Below, one piece after another: positions 54,388-64,000 of a stretch of DNA of 64,000 nucleotides. The notes beneath the pieces are model-generated. The model saw only the letters and a list, made by a program, of their open reading frames with translations. It had not been told where the DNA came from and ran no database searches. Source of the stretch: Agrostemma githago. Its lineage: Eukaryota; Streptophyta; Magnoliopsida; Caryophyllales; Caryophyllaceae. Location: the NCBI GenBank assembly GCA_958450325.1, contig OY288248.1, forward strand, positions 45,708,005 through 45,772,004, read 5' to 3'. The position numbers were made by a program, and so were the translations under genes. Position 1 is the stretch's first letter; each line of letters starts with the position of its first letter.

Positions 54388-55103
54388 TGATGTGAGTTAA
54401 TATGAACTTTGAAACAAAAATGTGAAGGTTGATAGTATTCTGAAATGAACGTAAACAAAAGCAACAAAACAGATTGTAAGGATAGTTTGTGAGGATGATA
54501 GAACCGTAACCAAGGGATAGTATGCTTAGTGAAGTAGACCTATACTTCAACAAAGCGGGTGCTAAATCAAACACTCGATTGAAGTAGCGAGTTTAGAGCT
54601 TGTAACGCGACTAACTCTAGACTTTGTCTTGTAAGCAACAAGGACGTAAAAGAAAAGCAATGCTTTACTCAGTTTTGTGTTATGAATATTGTATGCTTTA
54701 TTCATTCAAGTTGATGGCTATTTATAGCCTACAAAACATCCCTTAACCAGGCTGGTCAAGGGTGATACAAACAAAGTTCTAATGGTGATAATAACAAAGC
54801 TTAGGAGCTAAAAACAAAGCTAACAAGAAGCATTTAGACGCGTCACTCATGTGAACACAATCAGCCCACAATCATCCTCTTAACTCCGGTGCACTCCCCA
54901 TGCTTGAATGAGTGTGAACCCAAGTTAATGCCTTCATATGACCTTGACTATTTGCTCCTTTATTCGACCCACACACGAGCTAGCTCACTGATTGAAGGAG
55001 GCACACTACTAGGCTAGTAGGAGGTGCTAATGTGGCTGGACTAGGACCATTAGGAGCTAGTGTGACTTCATTGAATTCTTTAGTTGTATCCTCATTCGGA
55101 TCA
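54388..55103 (-). repeat. 5' LTR of element A
   Basis: 716 bp, TGATGTGAG to GGATCA on the plus strand, followed by the duplicated TGATC. It matches the 3' LTR with about six substitutions and no length change. Confidence 0.95.
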
Positions 55104-55108
55104 TGATC

Positions 55109-58100
55109 GTCCTCCAAATTCTCTTCATCGTGTCCGTCATCCTCCTCAAGGATCTCCGGAACATCCCTAACCATGTATCTCCTTGTCCATCTTTAGTATC
55201 ATCCTCAGAGTATTCATCTGCCCCTACATTCTGATCTTCTTCGGAGAGTATGGTCTCGTCAATAGGAGACAAGCGTGTACCACTTGAAGCCGCATCTTCC
55301 TGGAACAAAGAACTGTCTATTTGCCCCCGTGGTTTTGTCGTAAAGACTGCCCACCATTGACTTTGATTTCTGTCATTTCTCGTGTACGGAGAAGGAGCAA
55401 AGTAAACTTGCTTGGCCTGATGCGCGAGTATGAACGGATCGTACGTAGGATATTTCCGGGTGTGGTTAACTTCCACGATCTTGTAACGTTCATGCACCCG
55501 GGTTCCGTTCACGGAGCTGTCTTTCCACTCACATTTGAACACCACAGCTCTATACCCCCGTTCTTTGCCGGCATAACACAACTCAAAAATATCCTCCAAA
55601 ATGCCGTAGTACTCATCACCATCAAGAGATGTCACACTGACACCGAAATTACATCTAGCCTTGTTCTTACCATAGTTGAATGTGTGAAAATTGAACCCAT
55701 TCACTGTGTACCGGTTCCAGGTTTTAACCACTCGCACTGGTCTGTAAGCCAAACTTCTAACCAAATCATCACGTATGTCTAAGGCAACTACGTGATCCTT
55801 TAGCCACTTAGGAAAATGTTCATCGTGCTTACTCCAAACGTCATCAGGGTTCACGTCAGGGTTCACAGCGACATATTCAGTTACAAATTGCTTTTCATAA
55901 GGCTCTAAGATCTCACAATTAGAGAGTAGGTAAAGGTGCGCTCGGTTGTACTCTTTCTCATCTAGTACCCTAGAACCCCCGACGGATGAAGTTCCTTCAT
56001 CGACCTTCTTTTGAAAAAACTCTGGTATAGTAGGATCAATGGAAACCGAATGTTCTAGGTTCAGGTTCTTGGTTTTTTTTTGGACGTGTTTCTCGAAGTA
56101 TAGGGAGCAGAAGTTCGCAATCTCTTCTGTCAAATATGCATTACAAATAGAACCCTCTACCCTAGCCTTGTTACCAATTTTCTTCTTCAGATGATTGAGG
56201 AACCTAAATAAACAAGTTATGTATTTTAATTAATAAAAGTTAGCTACGTTTAAATTAAATTTATAAATAAAGTTACAAAAATTTATGTACCTTTCAAATG
56301 GGTACATCCATCTATACTGGACAGGTCCTCCAACCTTAGCCTCGTAGGGCAAGTGGACAGGTAGATGCTCCATGGAATTAAAGAACGACGGTGGGAAGAT
56401 CATCTCGAGTTTGCATAGTATCTGTGGAATCTGATCCTCCAGCCGAGTCATGTTCTCACTTATTACTGTAGAAGAACACAAATCTCGAAAAAACTGAGAT
56501 ATCTCAGTTATAGAATTCCACACCGTCGGTGGCAGAAGTTGCTTTAGAGCTACCGGAAGTAACCTCTCCATAAAGACATGGCAGTCGTGACTCTTCAACC
56601 CTTGTAGTTTTAGGTTCTTAAGATCAACACAGCGTTTGAAGTCGGAGGCGTACCCATCAGGAAACTTCAACTTCTCTACCCACTCCAACAACGCCTTTCT
56701 CTGGGCCTTGTCAAGTGTGAACATGGCTCTCGGTTTGGACCCATCCCGTTTTATGTGCAGCTGAGGATGGTCACAAAAAATCTTTACATCTCGCCGGGAG
56801 CCGGTAGTGTCACAACTCTTCCCCTCCACATCCATCACAGTGTGAATCAACGCTCGAAGAAGTTTTTCTCTATGTGCATCACATCTAAATTGTGACGAAG
56901 TAACAAAGTCCTCCAATATTGTAGGTCAAAGAATATGCTACGTTTAAACCAACCATTTTTCAACTTTTTCAGGTCTTTGAACTCCTGCTCGGTTCCGTCA
57001 ACAGTGGACGGGTACTCGGAAATCAACTCCCATATTTCATCTCCTGCGAGTCGATCAGGTGCGTCGTCAAGCACAACCCCACCCTTCTTGAACGCCTTCT
57101 TATTCTTCCTATATGGGTGACCCTCTGATAGGAACTGTCTATGACAGTCAAACCAACTAATTTTACTAGAATTTGGAAGATAAAAAGCTTTGCTCTCATC
57201 CATACAACACGGACACGCTTTCTGACCCGCAGTAGACCACCCCGAGAGCATACCGTACGCGGGAAAGTCGTTTATAGTCCACAACAGAGCTGCTTTCAAC
57301 TGAAAGTTTTGTCCCAAAGAGACATCATAAATTTTGATCCCTACCTCCCACATTTGTTTCAATTCCTCAATAACAGGTTGCAAGTAAACATCCAAATGAT
57401 TTTTCGGATTTTTGGGACCAGGCACAATAAGAGACACAATAAGAGATAGAAAGATGAAAGGCTGCTTCAAACATAACCAAGGAGGTAGGTTATAAGGTGT
57501 GATCATCACAGGCCAGCAAGAGTACGACTTACCAAATTGGCCGAAAGGTGCAAACCCATCAGTACACAACCCTAGCCTTACATTTCGGGGTTCTGACGCA
57601 AAGTGGGGATGTAGTCTATCGAAACGCTTTCACTCCTCGCCGTCACTCGGATGACACATCTTCCCTGGTACCCTAATATCCTCCTTGTGCCACCTCATTT
57701 GCTCCGCTATGGTTTTTGTGGCATACAATTTTTGAAGCCTTGGTGCAATAGGGAAGTACGTAAGCTGACCTATTGGGATCGGTTTCTTACCCCTAACACC
57801 GCTTTTCCCTTTTCTACCCCTCAAAACAATATCCCCCTCAACCATCTTATACCTACCCTTACCACATCTCTTACAATCATCTAGCATCGCATCGTCCTTC
57901 CAAAATAACATACATCCATCTGGACAAGCATCAATCTTCTGATGCGGGAGTTGAAGGCCCTTCACAACTTTTTTGGTTGTGTAGAAAGTTTGGGTCATGA
58001 TATTGTCTTTCGTGATTACTCTCTCGAGCAAGGCAGCAATACCATCGACACAGGCAAAGGGTAGGTTGAACTCACATTTAAGGTTAACTACCATAGATGC

Positions 58101-58609
58101 GACTTCTAACAAAGTCACATCGCACCCTCCGTATAACGGTTTCTCCGAAGCGTTCAACATGTCGAAGAACGCCTTCGCTCATGGGTTAGGTTCTTGTGGG
58201 TTAGGTGAGTCTTGTTGGTTGGGTGAGTCATTCCCATATGTGTTCTCGTTGTTAAACAAGTGGCACTCCACTACGTCAACTATCATACCTCTCAAACCCC
58301 CTCATTTTGACGGTTTTCGGGTTCCTTAGACTGAGCTGGCTCACCATGACAAATCCAATTATAATAATTGGATGAAAAACCATTATAGATGACATGTTCC
58401 TTAACTACAAGGACATCAAAAAATTTAATGTTCTTGCATTTAGTGCACGGACACCTAACATCCCCCTCTCGATGCATAGTCTACTGACTTCTTAGCGACC
58501 TCGACAAATGATTCCACACCCCTAAAAAATTCTACGGTGGGACGTCTCTTCTTATCAAGTCTTCCCTCATACATCCATTTCCGTTGATTCTCTTCATTTT
58601 CTATGTTTA
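55109..58609 (-). pseudogene. CACTA TNP2-type transposase, broken
   Basis: In order from 58609: a transposase-associated N-terminal domain (RGDVRCPCTKCKN after correcting one base in a G run at 58462-58466), the TNP2/Transposase_21 core (LCTDGFAPFG, WPVMITPYNLPPWLCLK, GWSTAGQKACPCC, LDVMHIEKN), a DUF4218-like segment (LKSHDCHVFMERLLP, FPPSFFNSMEHLPVHLPYEAKVGGPVQYRWMYPFER), an 88-bp intron at about 56292-56205, a DUF4216-like segment (VVFKCEWKD, YKIVEVNHTRKYP, FILAHQAKQVYF), and an acidic tail. Stops lie at 58179-58181 and 57631-57633, with frameshifts near 58462, 58305, 56862 and 55180. The acidic tail resumes across element A at 26291-26170. TNP2 is the catalytic transposase of this superfamily; this copy cannot be functional. 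Confidence 0.88.
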
Positions 58610-59510
58610 AAAAATATATATAACAAATTAAAGTTTAATTTCTCTAACTTAATTTAGAACTTACTAAACAAAAATTTAATCACCATTTAACTTAAACTTA
58701 ATTTCTCTAACTTAACTTCCATAACTGAGTTTCTTCAAGTTAATCACTAATACGTCAAAGTGGACCCGAATGACTTCTTAATTTCAAATTGATCTTACAA
58801 AGATTAGTAACCGAATTTAATCACAGATGTAACCACAATTTAATCCCAATTTTCGAAAACCCTAGCTAATTTATCAATTAAATCCCAATGTAACTAAACA
58901 AAACAGAAAAATTCATGGCTTAGGTCAGACAGAAACAGCTTAATCAGGTCAAATAAGGTCAAATTTTAGGATACAGATATGGGAATTCCGAAAGCACCGC
59001 TAACACCTATTTAGACCCCCGATCACGATGGAAATGGTTTCGAAAAAATCCGGCATTATTACGACACTTTTTGGTCCGTCCTAAGTCACACAAAACCTCA
59101 AGGAAGGCCCTAGAGGTCAGTCTAGCTCAATTCAACCAAATTCATCACACCCTAATCAAATTTGGGCTAGCAAACTACTCAATTTATTAGCCCTACACAA
59201 TATTAACTAATCTACCACATCTAATTTGGGCTAAACTAATCAACCTAATCAAAATTTATTAGCCCTAAACAATATTAACTAGCAAACTACCAACAAATAA
59301 CAATAACAATCAAACACAAAAACTAACTATAATGAATAAGAATTAAGTTAAGTAAGAAAACATACCAAAATATAGAGTAGGAGAATGAAAAATGGAGGAG
59401 AGGATTGGAGAGGGGCTCGGCGAGTGAGGGAGGATGGATGTAGAGAGTATTTTTTTAAGAGAGTGATGGGGGAGAGGGGGTTGGCGACTATTTCACGCGG
59501 AATTGATACT
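58610..59510. other. CACTA 5' noncoding region
   Basis: About 900 bp of AT-rich sequence without a supported gene lies between the transposase N-terminus and the right subterminal repeats. In the minus-strand direction of the gene it would hold promoter, leader and perhaps a first intron; a TAG just before 58609 would suit a splice acceptor. Nothing more specific is visible. Confidence 0.5.
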
Positions 59511-59767
59511 GACGGGCGTCCACTATCGGACGCCACATACTGGACGCCAGATACCCTAAATGGCGTCTGATAGTGGACGCCATTTAGTGTATATGGCGTC
59601 CGCTTGTGGACGCCCGTTAGGCCCAATTTCTTCCTCCCCCAACTCAGTCGGACGCCAAATTTGGCGTCCGACGGTGGACGCCCGAAAGTATTTTCAGACG
59701 CCATTCAGGCGTTCATATGCCCAGGACGCCAACCAGGCAGACGCCCGGAACTGGTTTTCTTGTAGTG
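59511..59767. repeat. CACTA right terminal and subterminal repeat region
   Basis: About fourteen copies of TGGCGTCC / GGACGCC or near variants occur in both orientations in about 240 bp, ending with the terminal repeat TTCTTGTAGTG (59757-59767). GAT (59768-59770) is the target duplication. Confidence 0.87.
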
Positions 59768-60077
59768 GATGAAATTCTATATTATAGATAAAACTAATAA
59801 AAAAAATTCCTTAGACATCAACTAAAAGTAATCATTGTTTTTAAATATCAACCAACAAAAAGACCTTTGTTTTTTTTTAAAAACTATGATGGAATTCTAT
59901 ATCATTTTTTTTAAAATTATGATGAGGTCATGAATTTGTAGTCTTTTTAAAAAACTTTTGATTTAGAAAAGGTCTTAATAAGACTATAAATTTAAAATTA
60001 TCCCACATCAAAACAATTAAAATAAGTTACGGTGATGATTCTATATTATAAATAAGACAACAAATTTTAGTTAAATT

Positions 60078-60127
60078 ATCCCACATCGACAAATTATAAT
60101 AAGGTGATGAAATTCTATATTATATAA
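60078..60127 (+). promoter_or_regulatory. USE-TATA module 7, followed by a hairpin
   Basis: ATCCCACATCG at 60078-60088, TATATAA from 60121 (32-bp gap). At 60169-60191 AGTCTTAA, a 7-base loop and TTAAGACT form an 8-bp hairpin, and the next box (ATCTCACATTG) starts at 60208, giving a 130-bp unit. Confidence 0.5.
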
Positions 60128-60520
60128 AGACTAATTATTTGTTCTTAGATATCAATCAAGATCTTTTGAGTCTTAAAAAACTCTTAAGACTATAAACTTA
60201 AGTAATTATCTCACATTGCAAACACTCTTAAGTCTTAAAACACTCTTAAGACTATAAACTTTTATTTATATAATAGAATTCCATCATATTATCATACATG
60301 TAAATCTATATTATAAATAAGACTAATCATTAAATTATAATGAGGTGATAGAATTTTATGTAATCTTTCGTTCTTAGATTCTTTTGAGACTAAAAAGAAG
60401 TTCCTAAGATTAAGACTATATAGTATAGAATTATATAAATAAATGTAATCATTCGTCTATAAATAAAAGTTCTTAATTAGACTATATCTAAACTTAAATA
60501 AATTTAAGTAAAATTATCCC

Positions 60521-60761
60521 ATCTGCTTCCCATGAATTGATAAATTGTAAAGCTGTTTGGTTGTCCACTTCCCAGGAATAGTCACTTCCTCCATAATGGG
60601 GAAGTTACTCACCAAGCCCCCCTTGGTGTGTAGAACTTCCCGCAAGAAGTTACTTCCCACGTGACAACCAAACAATATTTTTGTAATTCCCATGAAATAC
60701 AAATTCACGTGAATTTAAGTTCCCGGTAACTCTATCTTCCCATAGTGAACCAAACGAGCCC
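60521..60761. mobile_element. Unidentified 240-bp insertion in an array unit
   Basis: A non-array segment, less AT-rich, begins ATCTGCTTCCCATG and ends CAAACGAGCCC. It replaces the stretch between the USE-like ATTATCCC and the TATA box of one unit. The GTTTGGTTGTCC and GAACCAAACGAGCCC ends recall small MITE-type elements, but I could not match terminal inverted repeats or a target duplication. Confidence 0.4.
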
Positions 60762-60895
60762 TTATTATATAAATAACAATTATGATGAGGTGATGAAATT
60801 CTATATCATAAATGAGTCATTTTTCGATTTTAAATATCAACCAACAATCTTTTTAGTCTTAAAAAACTTTTTAAAAAAACTACAAACCTAAAATT

Positions 60896-60945
60896 ATCCC
60901 ACATCGAAAATATTAAAATAAGGCGATGATTCTATATTATAAATA
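60896..60945 (+). promoter_or_regulatory. USE-TATA module 8
   Basis: ATCCCACATCG at 60896-60906 and TATAAATA from 60938; here the gap is 31 bp, the one exception among the perfect boxes checked. Confidence 0.45.
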
Positions 60946-61334
60946 AGAGTAATCGTGCGTTTTTTTGGGTCTTAAAAGCAGATCTTAAGACTATGAAACT
61001 TGAGTAAATTATCCTACATCAAAAAATTATGATGAGTCGATAGAATCTTATATTATAAATAAGACTAATCTTTCATTCTTAGATATCAATTAAAAAATTC
61101 ATTCGTTCTTAGATATAGATCAAAAACTTTCGAGTCTTAAAAAATCTCTTAATAAGACTACAAGCGTAAAATTATTTCCACATCAAAAAATTATAATAAG
61201 GTGATGAAACTTTATATTATAAATAAGAGCAATCATGTGTTCTTTTGAGTTCTAAAATGAGCTCTTAAGACTATAAACTCAGCTGAAATTAAGTTTGATT
61301 ACTAATATCATGTGATCATTTTATTTATTGCTAA

Positions 61335-63530
61335 TGATGTGAGTTAAGATGAACTTTGAACAAAAACGTGAAGATTGATAGTATTCTGAAATGAACGAAA
61401 GAAAAGCAACAAAACAGAATGTAAGGATGGTTTGTGAGTATGATAGAACCGTAACCAAGGGATAGTATGCTTAGTGAAGTAGACCTATACTTCAACAAAG
61501 CGGGTGCTAATTCAAACACTCGATTGAAATAGCGAGTATAGAGCTTGTAACGCGACTAACTCTAGTACTTTGTCTTGTAAGCTACAAGGACGTAAGGGAA
61601 AGCTTAGCTTTACTCAGTTTTGTATTATGAATATTGGATGCCTTATTCATCAATGTTGATGGCTATATATAGCCTACAAAGCGTCCCTAAACCCGGCTGG
61701 TCAAGGGTGATACAAACAAAGCTTAATGGTGATACAAACAAAGCTTAAGGAGCTAAAAACAAAGCTAAAGAGAAGCATTTAGACGCGGCAAACATGTGAA
61801 CACAATCAGCCCACAATCATCCTCTTAACTCCGGTGCACTCCCCATGCTTGAATGAGTGTGAACCCAAGTTAATGCCTTCATATGACCTTGACTATTTGC
61901 TCCTTTATTCGACCCACACACGAGCTAGCTCACTGATTGAAGGAGGCACACTACTAGGCTTGAAGGAGGTGCTAAGGTGGCTGGACTAGGACCATTTGGA
62001 GCTAGTGTGACTTCATTGAATTCTTTAGTTGCTTCCTCATTCGGATCATCTCCTCCCCCTTGAAAAGGAATTGTCCTCAATTCTGAAATGCCATCATCAT
62101 CAAGATAAGGAGAAAGATCTCCCACATTGAACGTGGCATGAACTCCATAATCATCCGGCAACTCCACCTTGTAAGCATTGTCGTTTACTTTTGATATGAT
62201 CTTGTATGGACCTTCTGCTCGTGGCATCAACTTGTTCTTCCTTTTGCTTGGAAACCTCTCTTTTCTCAAGTGAACCCAAACTAAGTCACCTTCTTGGAAA
62301 AGTCTTGGTTTCCTGTTTTTGTTGGATCTTCTTTTGTATGCTTCATTTACCTCCTTGATCCTTTCTCGAATTTGTTCGTGGAGTTTTATCATAGCTTTAA
62401 GTTTTGACTCCGCATCTTTGTGGACTAACTCATCCTTAGGTAGAGGAATCAGGTCCAAGGGCATGTAAGGATTGATTCCATACACGGCCTCAAAAGGAGA
62501 ATGAGAGGTAGCATAAGTAGGAGAACGATTGTAAGCAAATTCAGCGTGGGCAAGCTTGACATCCCAATCCTTTTGAGTCTTGCTCACAAGGCCCCTTAGC
62601 AACGTGCCTAAAGTGCGGTTGATAACTTCGGTTTGTTCATCTGTTTGTGGATGATGAGAAGTGCTAAATAAGAGCTTGGTTCCCACCTTCCTCCATAACG
62701 TGTTCCAAAAATAGCTAAGGAACCTTGAATCACGATCCGAAACAATGGACTTAGGTACTCCATGGAGACGTACCACCTCTTTGAAGTACAAGTCAGCTAC
62801 ATTGCTAGCATCATCGGTTTTGTGACAAGCAATGAAGTGAGCCATTTTTGAAAACCGATCTACCACCACCATGATAGCATCCTTCCCCCTAGCTGTTCTT
62901 GGCAAGGCCACAATGAAGTCCATGGACACATCTTCCCAAGGTCTATTAGGAGTGGGTAAGGGCATGTTCCCTGCTTTGAAAGAACTTTTGGCAAATTGGC
63001 AAGTCACACACTTGCTTACTACATGTTGGACACTCCCTTGCATCTTTGGCCAAAAGAAGTGCTCCTTTAAGACTTCCAAGGTTCTTGTGATGCCAAAATG
63101 ACCCGCTAATCCTCCCCCATGAGCTTCCATAACCAGTAACTCTCTTATGGGGTGCTTGGGTACACAAAGTCGATTTCCTTTGAAAAGGAATCCTTCCTGC
63201 AAAACAAACTCGTCAAAGGCTCCCTCCTTGCACTTGGTGAAAGTTTCGCCAAAATCAGCATCATTGTTGTAGTAATCCTTTAGAGTTTCAAATCCAAGCA
63301 ATCTAACATCCAAAGTTGACAATAGAGTGTAGCGGCGAGATAATGCATCAGCCACCACGTTACTTTTACCATCCTTGTACTTTGAAGAGAAATGGAAGGA
63401 TTGCAAGAATTCCACCCACTTGGCATGCCTTGGACTTAGCTTTTGTTGGCCATTGATGTACTTTAAGGACTCATGATCTGAATGGAGAATAAAGTGGTTA
63501 GTACGAAGATAATGACTCCAATGATCAAGA
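61335..63530 (-). mobile_element. Element J: chromovirus-like gypsy element, 5' part missing
   Basis: A 714-bp LTR in minus orientation (61335-62048) is followed by the purine tract (62061-62049) and pol running right. The A-family sequence stops abruptly at about 63530 in RNase H and is followed by an inverted fragment. No partner LTR is in the window. Confidence 0.88.
61925..63530 (-). CDS. Element J RNase H (C-terminal part) and integrase
   Basis: One open frame of about 535 residues covers the RNase H end (LHSDHESLKYINGQQKL, VVADALSRRY), zinc domain (GHFGITRTLE, CVTCQFAKS), DDE core (SMDFIVALPR, VSDRDSRFLS, DEQTEVINR) and C-terminal domain (LPDDYGVHATFNVGDLSPYL), ending in the LTR. DGQTEV of the sister copies is DEQTEV here. 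The N-terminal side is lost at the 63530 breakpoint. Confidence 0.88.
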
Positions 63531-63534
63531 GATC

Positions 63535-63832
63535 TTCCTGATTTCTCTCAACCATTTGAGGTTGAATGTGACGCTAGTGGAGTAGGAGAATTGGTGCTGT
63601 TCTCTTGCAAAATAGGCGTCCCATTGCCTACTTTTCAGAAAAACTCAATGGAGCAAGGCTAAACTATTGCACCTATGACAAGGAATTCAATGAAGTCACA
63701 CTAGCTCCAAATGGTCCTAGTCCAGCCACCTTAGCACCTCCTTCTTCAAATGGTGGCACACTCATTCAAAGCTAAAGAAGAGCATTCAGACGAGGTAAGC
63801 ATGTGAACACAATCAGCCCACAATTATCCTCC
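63535..63832 (+). mobile_element. Element K: inverted, internally deleted gypsy fragment
   Basis: From 63535 a plus-strand RNase H piece reads FSQPFEVECDASGV, then loses frame through small indels, reaches the YDKEF codons near 63680 and jumps at GAATTC into LTR sequence lacking its first 20 bases or so (AATGAAGTCACACTAGCTCC). The LTR piece has further deletions and ends at 63832. It faces element J, so the J/K junction is an inversion or a head-to-head insertion. Confidence 0.75.
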
Positions 63833-64000
63833 TGATGCGAGTTCATTTTGCAGCATTGTTTTGATCGGTCCATAACTCGAGTTATACTTGGAATTTTGTA
63901 GTCATTCAAAAAGGACAAGATAGATTTTGAGCTTATCTTTCCAATGACTACTCATGAAGGTTCATTGAACAAGTATTGACGAAGTTATGCCCAAAACAAG
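63833..64000 (+). repeat. Start of a D-like LTR, cut by the window edge
   Basis: Begins TGATGCGAGTTCATTTTGCAG and follows the D U3 repeat with more substitutions than the copies at 29584 or 38566 (for example CATAACTCGAG and AAAAAGGACAAG). It is an older or different D-family member and runs off the window. Confidence 0.85.

Larger units (their letters stand above)
26297..55103 (-). mobile_element. Element A: chromovirus-like Ty3/gypsy retrotransposon inserted in the CACTA gene region
   Basis: Two 716-bp LTRs (26297-27012 and 54388-55103), minus orientation, are flanked by a perfect TGATC duplication (26292-26296, 55104-55108). Primer site TGGTATCAGAGC (initiator tRNA-Met type) is at 54383-54372 and the purine tract at 27025-27013. 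Gag-protease-RT-RNase H-integrase read as one frame, split by element D and by a solo LTR. The pol type, the lack of an obvious chromodomain and the frame running through the purine tract into the 3' LTR suggest the CRM lineage; that clade call is inference. I count about six LTR differences, so it is recent. Confidence 0.92.
21645..59767 (-). mobile_element. CACTA (En/Spm) DNA transposon with a nested retrotransposon block
   Basis: The left end is CACTACAAGAA and the right end is TTCTTGTAGTG, perfect 11-bp terminal inverted repeats. Both sides carry the 3-bp duplication GAT (21642-21644, 59768-59770), the CACTA standard. Subterminal regions are full of TGGCGTCC / GGACGCCA. Two genes read on the minus strand: a TNP2-type transposase near the right end and a second En/Spm-type gene toward the left. 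The 28.8-kb nested block (26297-55103) and a 2.15-kb insertion inflate it to 38 kb; without them it is about 7 kb. Both genes are damaged. Confidence 0.95.
59771..61334. repeat. Degenerate AT-rich tandem array II, right part
   Basis: The array resumes exactly where the CACTA element ends. The segment 60355-60520 is closely similar to the first 220 bases of the window and to 1265-1510. The end (61285-61330) matches the pre-terminal stretch at 1887-1930, so a Helitron-like end was probably close before element J was inserted at 61335. Confidence 0.85.

Noticed and set aside
59348..59772. Open frames over the right CACTA end
   Set aside because: They translate the subterminal TGGCGTCC repeats and have no independent support.

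Overview
This window looks like nuclear DNA of a flowering plant, from a repeat-dense, probably heterochromatic region. I see no host protein-coding gene, tRNA or rRNA gene. Nearly everything is explained by transposable elements nested inside one another. The kinds of element (Tat-lineage and chromovirus Ty3/gypsy retrotransposons, a TNP2-type CACTA transposon) and the plant-style introns point to an angiosperm; I cannot name the species.

The base layer is an AT-rich array of degenerate units of about 130 bp (1-4143, a scrap at 21600-21644, then 59771-61334). Many units carry a sequence identical to the plant snRNA upstream sequence element (RTCCCACATCG) followed, nearly always after exactly 32 bp, by a TATA box. 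One array ends at a Helitron-like hairpin plus CTAG terminus (2020-2047).

Two large elements sit in this base. A 17.5-kb Tat-lineage gypsy element (4144-21594, TSD AAAAG) has LTRs of about 2.58 kb, a damaged gag-pol, and a spliced antisense gene between integrase and the 3' LTR. Two 0.87-kb solo LTRs of a different gypsy family interrupt it. Forty-five bases further on is a CACTA transposon (21645-59767, TSD GAT) with TGGCGTCC-rich subterminal regions, a decayed TNP2-type transposase and a second En/Spm-type gene.

The CACTA element has been split by a chromovirus-like gypsy element 'A' (26297-55103, TSD TGATC). Inside A lies a non-autonomous element 'D' (29584-51859, TSD CCAAA). Inside D lie E (31188-38319, TSD GTGGA, itself split by F, 33781-37141, TSD ACGTT), G (38817-46486, TSD AATTT, itself split by H, 39728-43398) and I (46827-50531, TSD GGTTT). 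With TSDs in hand, almost every boundary can be resolved to the base, and the insertion order is clear.

All inner elements share closely related LTR ends (TGAT...CATCA), a TGGTATCAGAGC primer site and an AAGGGGGAGGAGA polypurine tract. Only A and F keep a reverse transcriptase. E, G, H and I have lost RT, RNase H and the integrase core through the same in-frame deletions, yet keep one long open frame reaching the polypurine tract and the LTR. They look like a family of parasites on A/F-type enzymes with a conserved compact protein. D has replaced its U3 with a different repeat module and ends in an inverted LTR. The right edge (61335-64000) holds another chromovirus copy, an inverted rearranged fragment and the start of a D-like LTR.
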